From Haloferax mucosum ATCC BAA-1512 (GTDB taxonomy: Archaea > Halobacteriota > Halobacteria > Halobacteriales > Haloferacaceae): 64,000 bases of DNA. The stretch spans positions 248,001 through 312,000 of the forward strand of contig NZ_AOLN01000011.1 of assembly GCF_000337815.1 (NCBI RefSeq), given 5' to 3'. A program made the translations under genes and the position numbers. The notes under the pieces were generated by a model that ran no database searches, had not been told where the DNA came from, and was given only the letters and a program-made list of their open reading frames with translations. Positions 25,310-34,418 of the stretch are shown here, piece after piece. The number at the start of each line of letters is the position of its first letter. Position 1 is the first letter of the stretch.

Positions 25310-26011
25310 ATGATTCGCGTCGGGGACCTGGTCCATCGCTACGGCGATACCGCCGCAGTCGATGGCGTCACACTCACTATCGACGACGGCGAGTGTGTCA
25401 TCCTCGCGGGAGCGAACGGGTCGGGGAAGACAACGCTCGTTCGCCACTTCAACGGGCTTCTCGAACCCGACGAGGGAGGCGTCTTCGTCAACGACGACCC
25501 AGTCGAAGAACGCCTCGTAGCCGCCCGGACAGCCGTGGCGATGGTGTTCCAGCATCCCGAAGACCAACTCGTGGCGGCGACCGTCGGTGCCGACGTCGCC
25601 TTCGGTCCCGAAAACCTCGGTCTCGACCGCGGCGAAATCGACCGTCGAGTCCGCGAATCGCTCGCCGCCGTCAACCTCGACGGCCGCGAGGACGAACGCG
25701 TGGATTCGCTCTCCGGCGGCGAGGTCGAACGGCTCGCAATTGCGGGGGCGCTGGCGATGCAACCGGACCACCTCGTCTTGGACGAACCGTTCACGGGTCT
25801 CGACGAACCTGCCCGCCAGTCGGTCCTCGCGCACCTCAGCGAACTCCGCGAGTCGGGGACCAGCCTCGTCGTCGTGACACACGACCTTCGAGACGTGGCG
25901 TCGCTCGCAGACCGCGTGGTCGTCCTCGCTGACGGACGCGTCGCCCTCGACGAGACGCCCGCCGCGGCCGCAGACCGACTACCAGAACTCGACGTTCGCC
26001 CGCCGTGTTGA
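25310..26011 (+). CDS. bioM: ECF transporter ATPase (BioM)
   Basis: The 233-aa ABC ATPase has Walker A GANGSGKTT (about 35-43), a Q-loop FQHPEDQLVA as in ECF ATPases, the signature LSGGEVERLAIAGAL, Walker B HLVLDEPFTGLD and the switch histidine VVTHD. It energises BioY with BioN. The start follows the bioY stop directly, and it overlaps bioN. A single ATPase gene implies a homodimer in the module. Confidence 0.93.
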   Translation: MIRVGDLVHRYGDTAAVDGVTLTIDDGECVILAGANGSGKTTLVRHFNGLLEPDEGGVFVNDDPVEERLVAARTAVAMVFQHPEDQLVAATVGADVAFGPENLGLDRGEIDRRVRESLAAVNLDGREDERVDSLSGGEVERLAIAGALAMQPDHLVLDEPFTGLDEPARQSVLAHLSELRESGTSLVVVTHDLRDVASLADRVVVLADGRVALDETPAAAADRLPELDVRPPC

Positions 26012-26709
26012 CATACGAACCGGGCGACTCCTTCGCCCACCGACTCGACCCGCGGACGAAGCTCGCGGTGCAACTGTCCTTTGCGGCCGCCGGGCTCGCG
26101 CACACGACGCCCGTCGGATTAGTCGTGCTCGGTCTCGTCGCCGCGGGCTGTCTCCGCGCCGCCGACACGTCACCGCTTTCGGCTCTCCACGGCCTCCGCT
26201 ATGCGATTCCATTTCTCGCCGTCGGTCCCGTCGTCGAGGCGGCCCGTCTCGGCGCGCCGTGGTTCGAACCCGCCGCGGCCGTCGAGCCCGCACTCGCCAG
26301 CGTTCGCGTGTTGCTCGTCTTTTTCGTCGCCGCCGCGTACGTCAAAACGACGCCGGTCCGCGAATCGCGGGCGGCGGTTCAGCGACTCGTTCCGGGTCGC
26401 ATCGGCATCGCCCTCGGCATCGGTATCGCGCTCGTCTTTCGGTTTCTCCCGCTCGTCCGACGCGACCTGCTTCGGGTCCGCGAGGCGCAGGCCGCCCGAC
26501 TCGGCGACGAACGCCGCCTCGACGAACGACTGTCGCTCGTCGCGGCCGGCGGTCTCCGGCGGTCGTTCGCGCGGGCGGACGCCCTTGCGCTCGCGCTTCG
26601 CGCTCGGTGTTTTGCGTGGAATCCCACGCTTCCGGTGATTCGGTTCGCTCGACGCGACGCCGCCGGACTCGCACTCGCTGTGGCCCTGTCGGTGAGCGTC
26701 GCCGTCTGA
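26005..26709 (+). CDS. bioN: ECF transporter transmembrane T protein (BioN)
   Basis: The 234-aa membrane protein begins at a GTG overlapping the bioM stop by 7 bp (VLTYEPGDSFAHRLDPRTKL, the typical EcfT opening). It has about five helices and the Ala-Arg-Gly type coupling motifs near RVREAQAARLGDERRLDE and ALALALRARCFAW. T proteins transmit ATPase motion to the S component. It is the last gene of the bioYMN operon. Confidence 0.9.
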   Translation: MLTYEPGDSFAHRLDPRTKLAVQLSFAAAGLAHTTPVGLVVLGLVAAGCLRAADTSPLSALHGLRYAIPFLAVGPVVEAARLGAPWFEPAAAVEPALASVRVLLVFFVAAAYVKTTPVRESRAAVQRLVPGRIGIALGIGIALVFRFLPLVRRDLLRVREAQAARLGDERRLDERLSLVAAGGLRRSFARADALALALRARCFAWNPTLPVIRFARRDAAGLALAVALSVSVAV

Positions 26710-26790
26710 AGACGCACACCGGAGCGAATCCCCCGACGCGAGCGCGATTCGGGTGACAAGATTTAACCCCCAGTTCATTAGTGATTGATT

Positions 26791-28905
26791 ATGGAATTTG
26801 TGGCACAGGCAGAGGTCACACGAGAGACCTTCTGGACTATTAGCCCGGTCGGAGAGGCCCTCTTCTACGGTCTCGCCGCTATCGCGTCCCTCGTCTTCCT
26901 GTACGGGGTGTACGAGCGCGTCGCTCGCTACGCACGCGGCGGGTCGGACCCGTTCGACCGGCTGTCCGACCTCCCCGGGCGAATCATTCGCTCGACCAAA
27001 GTGGTGTTCTCGAACGAAAAGCAGTTCGACCGCGACCTGTACGCGGGCGTGATGCACACGTTCATCATGTGGGGTTTCCTGACGCTCCTCATCGGAACGA
27101 CCATCCTCGCCATCGACATCGACGTCTGGCGGCGGGTGACGGGGAGTTCGTTCTTCGTCGGTAGCTTCTACCTCTCGTACTCGTTCGTCATGGACCTCAT
27201 GGGTCTGCTGTTCGTCGTCGGCGTCGGGATGGCGCTCTGGCGGCGCTACGGCGTCCGACACCCGCGCCTGTGGGGGAAACACACGAGCTTCGAAGACGAC
27301 GCGTTCGTCTGGACGCTCTTTATCCTCGGCGTCGGCGGGTACGTCATCGAGGGCGTTCGCATCGTCGGCACCGAGTTCCCCGAGTTCGAAACGGTGAGTT
27401 TCGTCGGCTACTTCGTCGCCATGGTCTTCGAGGCGGCCGGAATGGGTCAGGGTCTCGCAGAGACGCTCTACTGGTTCGGCTGGTGGTCTCACGCCATCCT
27501 CGCGCTGGCGTTCGTCGCCGCCGTCCCGTACGCAAAGCCCCTGCACATGCTCACGTCGTTTGCGAACGTCGTCACCGCGGACGAGAAGGCCGGCCGGCGG
27601 CTTCCGAAAGTCCCGGCCGACACGCCGCCGGACGAAATTGGCTACGTCTCGGAAGACGACTTCTCGTGGAAGGCGATGCTCGATATGGACGCCTGTACCA
27701 AGTGCGGTCGGTGTTCCGACGCGTGCCCGGCGAAAACCTCCGGCCGCAACCTCGACCCGCGTGATGTGATTCTCGACCTGAAGACCTACCGCGAGTCGCT
27801 GGATGCGGGCGGTGATTCGGTCGATATCGTCGCCGACGGCGGTACCTCGGTCATCGACGCCGAGTCGATGGAATCCTGTATGGCCTGTATGGCTTGTATG
27901 GACGCCTGTCCGGTCGATATCGAGCACCTGACGCACTTCACCGAGATGAATCGTCGGCTCACCGAGACGGGCCAACAACAGGAGTCCGTCCAGGAGGCGA
28001 TGATGAACATCTTCTCGAACGGCAACGCCTTCGGCGACCCGGAACGCAAGCGACCCGACTGGACTGACGACCTCGACTTCGAGGTGCCGGACGCCCGCGA
28101 CGAGTCCGTCGAGTTCCTCTGGTACGTCGGCGACTACCCGTCCTACGACGAACGGAACCGCCGCGTCGCCCGCGCCATGGCCCGTATCTTCGACGAGGCA
28201 GGCGTCTCCTACGGCATCCTCTACGAGGACGAACAGAACGACGGCAACGACGTTCGTCGTGTCGGCGAAGAGGGTCTCTACGAGATGCTCGTCGAAGACA
28301 ACATCGACGCGATGGACGACTGCGACTTCGACAAAATCGTCTGTACGGACCCCCACTCGTACAACACGTTCAAAAACGAGTACCCCGAGATGGACGAGTC
28401 GTTCGACTACCCGGTGTACCACTACACCCAACTGGTCGAAACCCTCGTCAACGACGGCCGACTCGGTCTCGCCGGCACCGAACTTTCGGCGCAGACCGTC
28501 ACGTACCACGACCCGTGTCACTTGGGTCGGTACAATGGCGAGTACGAAGCGCCCCGCGAGGTCATCCGCGCGACCGGCGTCGAACTCGCCGAGATGCCCC
28601 GCAACCGCGACGACTCGTTCTGTTGCGGTGGCGGTGGCGGCGGTCTCTGGTTAGACCACGAAGAAGAGTCGAAACCGTCCGAAGAGCGTCTCCGCGAGGC
28701 ACTGGACGACACCGACTCCGGCAACGCAGTCGAGCGATTCGTCGTCGCCTGCCCGATGTGTGCAACGATGTACGAAGACGGCCGCAAGACCGGCGGCTAC
28801 GAGGAAGACCTCGATATCGTCGATATCTCGGAACTCGTCGTCGAAGCGCTCGACGAAACGCCCGGCGTCGCGGGCGCGAGCAAGACGCCCGCATCGGCCG
28901 ACTGA
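26791..28905 (+). CDS. Membrane-bound Fe-S oxidoreductase (HdrD/GlpC-like with heme-b-type domain)
   Basis: The 704-aa protein has an N-terminal block of about six membrane helices (1-265) like the NarI/HdrE heme b subunit. Two 4Fe-4S motifs (CTKCGRCSDACP at about 300 and CMACMACMDACP at about 365) follow. Two cysteine-rich CCG modules end it (YHDPCHLGRY...FCCGGGGGG and VVACPMCATMYED). Related proteins pass electrons from flavoproteins to quinone. No etf or dehydrogenase gene is adjacent, so the partner is unknown. AAGATTTAACC about 30 nt before the start is a TATA candidate. Confidence 0.88.
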   Translation: MEFVAQAEVTRETFWTISPVGEALFYGLAAIASLVFLYGVYERVARYARGGSDPFDRLSDLPGRIIRSTKVVFSNEKQFDRDLYAGVMHTFIMWGFLTLLIGTTILAIDIDVWRRVTGSSFFVGSFYLSYSFVMDLMGLLFVVGVGMALWRRYGVRHPRLWGKHTSFEDDAFVWTLFILGVGGYVIEGVRIVGTEFPEFETVSFVGYFVAMVFEAAGMGQGLAETLYWFGWWSHAILALAFVAAVPYAKPLHMLTSFANVVTADEKAGRRLPKVPADTPPDEIGYVSEDDFSWKAMLDMDACTKCGRCSDACPAKTSGRNLDPRDVILDLKTYRESLDAGGDSVDIVADGGTSVIDAESMESCMACMACMDACPVDIEHLTHFTEMNRRLTETGQQQESVQEAMMNIFSNGNAFGDPERKRPDWTDDLDFEVPDARDESVEFLWYVGDYPSYDERNRRVARAMARIFDEAGVSYGILYEDEQNDGNDVRRVGEEGLYEMLVEDNIDAMDDCDFDKIVCTDPHSYNTFKNEYPEMDESFDYPVYHYTQLVETLVNDGRLGLAGTELSAQTVTYHDPCHLGRYNGEYEAPREVIRATGVELAEMPRNRDDSFCCGGGGGGLWLDHEEESKPSEERLREALDDTDSGNAVERFVVACPMCATMYEDGRKTGGYEEDLDIVDISELVVEALDETPGVAGASKTPASAD

Positions 28906-29228
28906 TTTCTCACCGGCCGACCGATTCCGCACTGGCTGACTGACCGACTCCGTTCCGACCGACTGACTGACCGACTCCGTCCTGACTGTATTTTTCGCGC
29001 CACTCCGATTCGAGCATGCCGGAGACGCATCCACATACTGGGTCGTTGCGATGCCTCTGGAGGATGTCGATATCGTCGCGTTCGACGGGTCGAATGCCAC
29101 GCCGTCGCCGGAACAAAAAAGAGGGTCGGGTGTACGCCCCGCGTCAGTTCGACGCGGCACGCACGTCGGGGCGGTCGAGTCGAGGCTGTAATCGGTCGGT
29201 TGGGAGCGTGTGAGTGGTCGAGTCGAAG
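28906..29228. other. 323-bp intergenic stretch with a 27-bp-period repeat
   Basis: No convincing gene is visible. It holds a direct repeat near its start and then GC-rich DNA; small open frames here are Arg- and Ser-rich and lack the acidic composition of genuine genes. The downstream ferritin-like gene is convergent. Confidence 0.55.
28936..28980. repeat. Direct repeat CTGACTGACCGACTCCGT with 27-bp period
   Basis: An 18-bp sequence occurs exactly at 28936-28953 and 28963-28980, and imperfect flanking copies of CCGACCGA are nearby. It follows the stop of the Fe-S oxidoreductase. No function is evident. Confidence 0.85.
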
Positions 29229-29681
29229 CTATTCGCGGTCGTACTCTTTCTTGAAGCCGCGGAACTCCGTACGGTGTGCCTCCTCGTCGGCGAGGATGGT
29301 CACAGCGAGGTCTTCGGTGACGGGGTCGTTGGCCGCTTCGGCGGCGTCGATGAGCGCACGGTAGGTCTCGATTGCGTCCTCTTCGGCCGTGAGGACACCG
29401 TTAATGACCGAGAGTACGTCCGTGCTATCTTCCGGCGATTGCAGGTCATGCTGTCGGGCTTTGAACTCCGCAGACCCCGGGGGCTTTTCGTCCAGTTGCT
29501 TCAGCCGATTGCCGAGTTGCTCGGCGTGGGTGAGTTCCTCCTGAATGTCGGTCTTGAGCGACTCTTTGATCTCCTCGGCCCGAACGCCATCGAGGACGAT
29601 GGAGTTCGTCATGTAGTTCATCACCGTCTCGTGTTCGTCTTGATAAGCGCGCTTGAGAAGCGCAGTCACGTCCTCAGACAT
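29229..29681 (-). CDS. Ferritin-like diiron protein
   Basis: The 150-aa four-helix protein has Glu/His pairs at QDEHETVMNYMTNS, EELTHAEQLGNRL, EEDAIETYRALI and LADEEAHRTEFRG. These are the E-x2-H metal ligands of rubrerythrin/bacterioferritin-type diiron sites. It may bind iron or detoxify peroxide in the cytoplasm. The ATG at 29681 (MSEDVTALL) is preferred to one 12 nt upstream. The upstream region towards the pilin-like gene is AT-rich and likely holds both promoters. Confidence 0.88.
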   Translation of the reverse strand: MSEDVTALLKRAYQDEHETVMNYMTNSIVLDGVRAEEIKESLKTDIQEELTHAEQLGNRLKQLDEKPPGSAEFKARQHDLQSPEDSTDVLSVINGVLTAEEDAIETYRALIDAAEAANDPVTEDLAVTILADEEAHRTEFRGFKKEYDRE

Positions 29682-29832
29682 GGCACTTTCCAATTACCTC
29701 TCTAACTTCATATACCTGTTCGACGCGGCGAGTTCGTTCGGTTATGAAAGGCCGATATATGGCAAAAAAACGCCCATATCGACGTCTCAAAACCGTTATC
29801 AGATAGGTTCCACCTCTTCACAGAGAAGAAAC

Positions 29833-30573
29833 GTGAGCAGAACAGAAAGAGGGGTTTCAACGGTCATTGCAACAATACTGTTAGTCGCTATCGTGCTCAT
29901 CCTCGCGGCGACCGTCTCGGGATACGTGTTCGGCGCCGCAGACAAGTACACAGAGCCACAGGAGGCTCGTGCGTTCGGTGAGACAACCGTCGTACTCGGT
30001 CCCGAACACCGGTCGTGGAACGGCTGGAACTCCGGCGGCGGCGAGACGCGGGGCGATATCGACCGAATTCGAATCGAATACACACACGGTCCCGTCTTCG
30101 AGGGCGACGACATCGGGTCGGTACTCGTCCGCTGGCGGGGCGACGACGGCGAGGGTGGGCACCTCCGCTACGTCAATCCGAATCGGTTCAGCGACGACAC
30201 GGACCAAGCGTATCACGACGGCGACGTGGGCGAGTTCTGCACCGGCGATTTCGGCGCGGGCGAGCGCCTGACAATTCGAATGGTTCACAACCGCTGGCAG
30301 ACTGACGGGAAGACCGGCCGCGACGACGTCGGCGTCAGATACGCCGAGTCCAACTGGAACGACATCGACGCGACCGACGGACCGTTTTTCAGAACAGACG
30401 GACGCTATCCGGTCGAATACGGCGGCGACAGACCGATGGAACCCGGTGACACCGTCGAAATCAAGTTCTACGGTCCAGAAGACGAACTCCTCATCGCGGA
30501 GACGGAAGCGACCGCAACGCGGTTCGACGGGAGTCCGAGCGAAATCAACGGGGACGACCTCGACTGCGAATAA
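29833..30573 (+). CDS. Type IV pilin-like protein with class III signal peptide
   Basis: The protein starts at a GTG and reads VSRTERGVSTVIATILLVAIVLILAATVSGYVFG. A short basic leader precedes a cleavage site after Arg-Gly and then a 20-residue hydrophobic helix. This fits PibD-type prepilin peptidase substrates of archaea. The 246-aa mature-size protein then has a hydrophilic, Asp/Gly-rich globular part with one Cys near the middle and one at the C-terminus. No pilus ATPase or assembly gene is nearby, so it is an orphan pilin-like protein. The GTG start is inferred from the signal. Confidence 0.75.
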   Translation: MSRTERGVSTVIATILLVAIVLILAATVSGYVFGAADKYTEPQEARAFGETTVVLGPEHRSWNGWNSGGGETRGDIDRIRIEYTHGPVFEGDDIGSVLVRWRGDDGEGGHLRYVNPNRFSDDTDQAYHDGDVGEFCTGDFGAGERLTIRMVHNRWQTDGKTGRDDVGVRYAESNWNDIDATDGPFFRTDGRYPVEYGGDRPMEPGDTVEIKFYGPEDELLIAETEATATRFDGSPSEINGDDLDCE

Positions 30574-30597
30574 GCGAGCGACCGCCTTATTTCGGAG

Positions 30598-31089
<492 letters not shown>

Positions 31090-32133
31090 TCAGCGACGGA
31101 TCGCAACGAACGCTGCTGCGACAAGTGCCACGACGGCAAGTGCCGCACCGAATCCGGGGATACCGGTGTCAGTGGATTCTCCGGTTGTGGTCGTCGCTGG
31201 GTCGCTGGTCGTGCTTTCGGTCGGTGTCGTCTCTACCGAGGTCGTCGGTTTCGGCGTTTCAGTCTCCGGTTCGCCGATTACCATCAATTCACGGTTATTA
31301 CTCTGCGGAGAGGAGAGGTTCAGTATGTAGGGGTGTTCCGTCTTGACTTCTGTCGCCGACTCGTTCCACGTGATGTCCTCGATTTGGTCGCCGTTCGAGA
31401 CCGAGATGTACTCGCTCGGCGGCTGGTCAGTCGCGGTCAAATCGAGAGTCAGATTCGCCTTGTAGTCGCGGTTCCCGTCGATGAGTTCGAGGGTCGTGTT
31501 GTAAGCAGTCTCTGTGGACGAAATTTCGACCGACATCGTCCGACTGGTGTCAAACACGAGTGGAACCGTCACGAGACCGTCCTCGTTAGGTGGCGCGACG
31601 TAGCCCGTCTTGACCTCTTCTGGAGGTTTTGGCTTAGGCGTCTCCACAATCGGGTCGGTCAACGATTCGTTTCTGTCGATGACGAGCGATGCCGTGTCGG
31701 TCGAGTTGTCCATCGGTCCGGCTTTCATCGGGTACGCGCCGGCGTCGAGCAAGTCGACAAGGAGGTCGGACTCCTGAGTGACGTTCGATACGGTGTCGTC
31801 GCCGACCGCAGAGAGATACATCGAAGGCTCAGTCTGGCCAGCGATGCTCGTGTTGAGTGCGAGCGTGACTTCGCCGTCACCGTCTTCGTCGACTGCAGTC
31901 ACGTGGACGAGGAACCCGTTGCCATCACTGCCAATGTGGAGGTTCACCGTGTCGTTAGCGTCATCCGGCGCGTTCAGCGTGATTTCGATTACATCGCCTT
32001 GTTCACCCGTGAACTCGTCATCGGCGAACTCGGAGTGACCCGACGCGGCCGATACGGGTGTCACCGCAGACGCCAGAAGCGCCACCACGAGAAATGCTGT
32101 CGTCAACAATTCGAATCTGTTGGAGGGGGGCAT
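31090..32133 (-). CDS. PGF-CTERM surface protein, paralogue 1 of 3
   Basis: The 347-aa secreted protein has an N-terminal signal peptide (about 1-30, MPPSNRFELLTTAFLVVALL). A first domain (about 35-150) and a second domain (about 165-275) follow, then a Thr/Ser-rich stalk and the C-terminal tripartite PGF-CTERM tail (TGIPGFGAALAVVALVAAAFVAIRR). Such tails are processed by archaeosortase and the protein is lipid-anchored. The protein is acidic with many NxS/T glycosylation sequons. It is paralogous to the two upstream genes and the last of the trio. The precise role is unknown. Confidence 0.85.
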   Translation of the reverse strand: MPPSNRFELLTTAFLVVALLASAVTPVSAASGHSEFADDEFTGEQGDVIEITLNAPDDANDTVNLHIGSDGNGFLVHVTAVDEDGDGEVTLALNTSIAGQTEPSMYLSAVGDDTVSNVTQESDLLVDLLDAGAYPMKAGPMDNSTDTASLVIDRNESLTDPIVETPKPKPPEEVKTGYVAPPNEDGLVTVPLVFDTSRTMSVEISSTETAYNTTLELIDGNRDYKANLTLDLTATDQPPSEYISVSNGDQIEDITWNESATEVKTEHPYILNLSSPQSNNRELMVIGEPETETPKPTTSVETTPTESTTSDPATTTTGESTDTGIPGFGAALAVVALVAAAFVAIRR

Positions 32134-32350
32134 CGAACGACACTTTCTCGACCATAGTTAAATTAGTTACTAGATTGTCATTTGTAGCTGACAGTTGAGA
32201 CTAGCAGGCAGAGGTACAGAGAACACGGCACAAAAGATAAAAATCGAGTCGAGGTTAGCTAGCGGTCTTAGTTGCGGACTGCGACGAACGCCACCGCCAC
32301 GAGTGCGATGACTGCGAGAGCGGCACCGAATCCGGGGATGCCGGTGTCGG
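32081..32350. repeat. 270-bp near-identical block, copy A
   Basis: This block covers the 3' end of paralogue 2, the 134-bp spacer and the 5' end of paralogue 1. It matches 33271-33540 with about nine mismatches, and the two copies lie exactly 1190 bp apart. Confidence 0.9.
32152..32172 (-). promoter_or_regulatory. Conserved promoter element of surface paralogue 1
   Basis: On the minus strand this reads TAGTAACTAATTTAACTATG(G), ending 18 nt before the ATG at 32133. The AT-rich core fits a TATA box for a short-leader transcript. The same element at the same distance precedes paralogues 2 and 3. Confidence 0.6.
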
Positions 32351-33323
32351 TTGACTCTGTGGTACTTTTCGTGGTACTGTTTGCGGTCGGCGAGGCTTTC
32401 GCGTCGGTTTCAGTGTCGGTTTCGGGGCTGTCAGTCGCAACCCCCGTTTCCGTGACGGCGAGCATGCCGACGTTGACAGTCTCGTTCGAGTCGGAGAGTC
32501 TGAGGTCGTAGTGGTGGGGCGACTCGATGTCGGTCGTCGATTCGTTCCACGAGATGCTCTCGATTCGGTCACCGTTGGAGACGGAAATGTACTCCTCCGG
32601 CGATTCGTCGGTTGCAGTCAGGTCAATCGAGACGTTTGTCTTGTAGTCGCCATTGCCGTCAAACAGTTCGACGGACGTGTTGTACCCGGTCTCTGTCGAG
32701 ACAATGGCGAGGGTCGCGGTCCCGCTGGAGTCGAACTCAACCGGAATCTGTGCGGTGTCATCGACACCGGGGGTCACCGTGACAACGCTATTTTTGAAGT
32801 CAGGCTCTTCGGGCACTCCCGGGACCGGCGTCTCTGAAATCGGGCCGGTCACCGAGTCGTTATCTTTGATGGAGAGTAGCGCCGTGTCGTTCGGGTTGTC
32901 CATCGACCCGACTCGCAGGTCGTAACTGCCCGGGTCGAGCAGGTCGGAGAGCAAGCGGGAAGACTGCGTTAGATTCGTCACCGAATCATCACCAGCGACG
33001 TCGAGATATATCGATGGGTCGGTTTGAGCCGCGGTCGTGGTATTCAGTTCGAGCGTGACTTCGCCGTCACCGTTCTCGTCAACGGCCGTCGCGTGGACGA
33101 GAAAGCCTTGGTCTTCGTTGCCGATGTGAACGGTCGTCGTGTCGTTAGCGTCGTCCGACGCTTCGACAGTGATCGATATTACCTCACCTCGTTCGCCGCT
33201 GAACTCGTCGTCCGCAAACTCGTAGTGACCCGATGCGGCCGCCGCGGGAGTGGCCGCGGACGCCAAGAGCGCCACCACGAGAAACGCTGTCGTCAACAAT
33301 TCGAATCTGTTGGAGGGGGACAT
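32268..33323 (-). CDS. PGF-CTERM surface protein, paralogue 2 of 3
   Basis: The 351-aa protein has the same plan as paralogue 1: signal peptide (MSPSNRFELLTTAFLVVALL), two beta-rich domains, a Thr/Ser stalk and the PGF-CTERM tail TGIPGFGAALAVIALVAVAFVAVRN. Its domains have diverged from paralogue 1, while the start and upstream spacer are nearly identical. Its tail equals that of paralogue 3. Such mosaic identity suggests tandem duplication followed by gene conversion. The protein should be on the cell surface after archaeosortase processing. Confidence 0.85.
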   Translation of the reverse strand: MSPSNRFELLTTAFLVVALLASAATPAAAASGHYEFADDEFSGERGEVISITVEASDDANDTTTVHIGNEDQGFLVHATAVDENGDGEVTLELNTTTAAQTDPSIYLDVAGDDSVTNLTQSSRLLSDLLDPGSYDLRVGSMDNPNDTALLSIKDNDSVTGPISETPVPGVPEEPDFKNSVVTVTPGVDDTAQIPVEFDSSGTATLAIVSTETGYNTSVELFDGNGDYKTNVSIDLTATDESPEEYISVSNGDRIESISWNESTTDIESPHHYDLRLSDSNETVNVGMLAVTETGVATDSPETDTETDAKASPTANSTTKSTTESTDTGIPGFGAALAVIALVAVAFVAVRN

Positions 33324-33540
33324 CGAACGACACTTTCTCGACCATAGTTAAATTAGTTACTAGATTGTCATTTGTAGCTAACAGTTGAGACTAGCAGGCA
33401 GAGGTACAGAGAACACGGCACAAAAGATGAAAATCGAACCGAGGTCAGCTAGCGGTCTTAGTTGCGGACTGCGACGAACGCCACCGCAACGAGTGCGATG
33501 ACTGCGAGAGCGGCACCGAAGCCGGGGATGCCGGTGTCGG
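33271..33540. repeat. 270-bp near-identical block, copy B
   Basis: This copy covers the 3' end of paralogue 3, the 134-bp spacer and the 5' end of paralogue 2. It is about 97 percent identical to 32081-32350. Confidence 0.9.
33342..33362 (-). promoter_or_regulatory. Conserved promoter element of surface paralogue 2
   Basis: It is identical to the element of paralogue 1 and also ends 18 nt before the ATG (33323). Confidence 0.6.
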
Positions 33541-34174
33541 TGGACTTCTCAGTCGTCGTGTCGGTCGCCGACTCGTTGGTTTCAGACTCGTTCGTGGAGC
33601 CGCTGGTGGTCTCTTCCGTGACTTCGGTCGTCGTCTCCGTCGCCTCGGTCGTGGTCGTTGCGGTCGTCGTCTCGGTCTCGTTGTCCTCGATGACGAGCGA
33701 TGCCGTGTCGGTCGAGTTGTTCATCGAGCCGAGAGCCATCGAGTACTCGCCAGCGTCGAGCGGGTCGGAGAGGTTCTCCGTGGCCTGCGTCGCGTTCGTC
33801 AGCGAGTCGTTGCCAGCGGCGGTGAGGTAGGACGAAACGTTGCCCTGTCCCGCAGTGGACGTGTTCAGTTCGAGGGTGACGTTGCCGTCGCGGTTCTCGT
33901 CAACGACCGTCGCGTTGACGAGGAATCCCGAATCGGAGTCACCGAGGTAGACATCGAAGGTGTTGTTGTCGCCAGCCAGCACCTTGGAGGTGTTGTTCAC
34001 GCCGTCAGCGGCGTTGAACGTGATGGCGACAACTTCGCCTTGTTCAGTAGTGTAGGTGTCATCTGCGAACTCGTAGTGGGCCGAAGCGGCGGCCGCAGGA
34101 GCGACCGCAGACGCCAGAAGCGCCACCACGAGGAAGGTCGTCGTCAACAGTTCAAACCGGTTGGAGGTTCGCAT
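33458..34174 (-). CDS. PGF-CTERM surface protein, short paralogue 3 of 3
   Basis: The 238-aa protein keeps the signal peptide (MRTSNRFELLTTTFLVVALL), only the first of the two domains (about 32-160) and a long Thr/Glu stalk (about 160-212). It ends with the PGF-CTERM tail TGIPGFGAALAVIALVAVAFVAVRN. It lacks the second domain of its neighbours. The stalk is likely glycosylated and the C-terminal helix anchors it before archaeosortase cleavage. Its upstream region differs from the other two except for the shared promoter element. Confidence 0.85.
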   Translation of the reverse strand: MRTSNRFELLTTTFLVVALLASAVAPAAAASAHYEFADDTYTTEQGEVVAITFNAADGVNNTSKVLAGDNNTFDVYLGDSDSGFLVNATVVDENRDGNVTLELNTSTAGQGNVSSYLTAAGNDSLTNATQATENLSDPLDAGEYSMALGSMNNSTDTASLVIEDNETETTTATTTTEATETTTEVTEETTSGSTNESETNESATDTTTEKSTDTGIPGFGAALAVIALVAVAFVAVRN

Positions 34175-34192
34175 GGATTGTGCCTATCAAAT

Positions 34193-34213
34193 CCATAGGT
34201 AAGTTATTTACTA
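34193..34213 (-). promoter_or_regulatory. Conserved promoter element of surface paralogue 3
   Basis: On the minus strand this reads TAGTAAATAACTTACCTATG(G), 18 nt before the ATG at 34174. It matches the other two elements at 17 of 21 positions although surrounding DNA is unrelated, so the element is probably functional. Confidence 0.6.
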
Positions 34214-34418
34214 AGTAGATATGTCAAACGAGAATTGGTATTGGTAACATGTAGCAATATAGGAGATAGGATTGGAGGCGGGCAATTCTGAATGGGTGTA
34301 AATGTGAAATTACAAATTCCCTGTCAAATTTAGCTGTGGGCTATCGTCAGCCGCGAAAACGCCTCGCTAGCGAAGCCACTCGGACGACGTGAGGTCGAAA
34401 ACGGACATCGCGGCGACG

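Noticed and set aside
26170-28521. 783-aa open frame antisense to the Fe-S oxidoreductase
   Set aside because: It mirrors the sense gene; the translation is a Val/Asp/Glu/Arg mix without domains.
29016-29213. Small plus-strand frame in the intergenic space after the Fe-S oxidoreductase
   Set aside because: It is Arg/Ser-rich with no Shine-Dalgarno or TATA support and lacks acidic bias.
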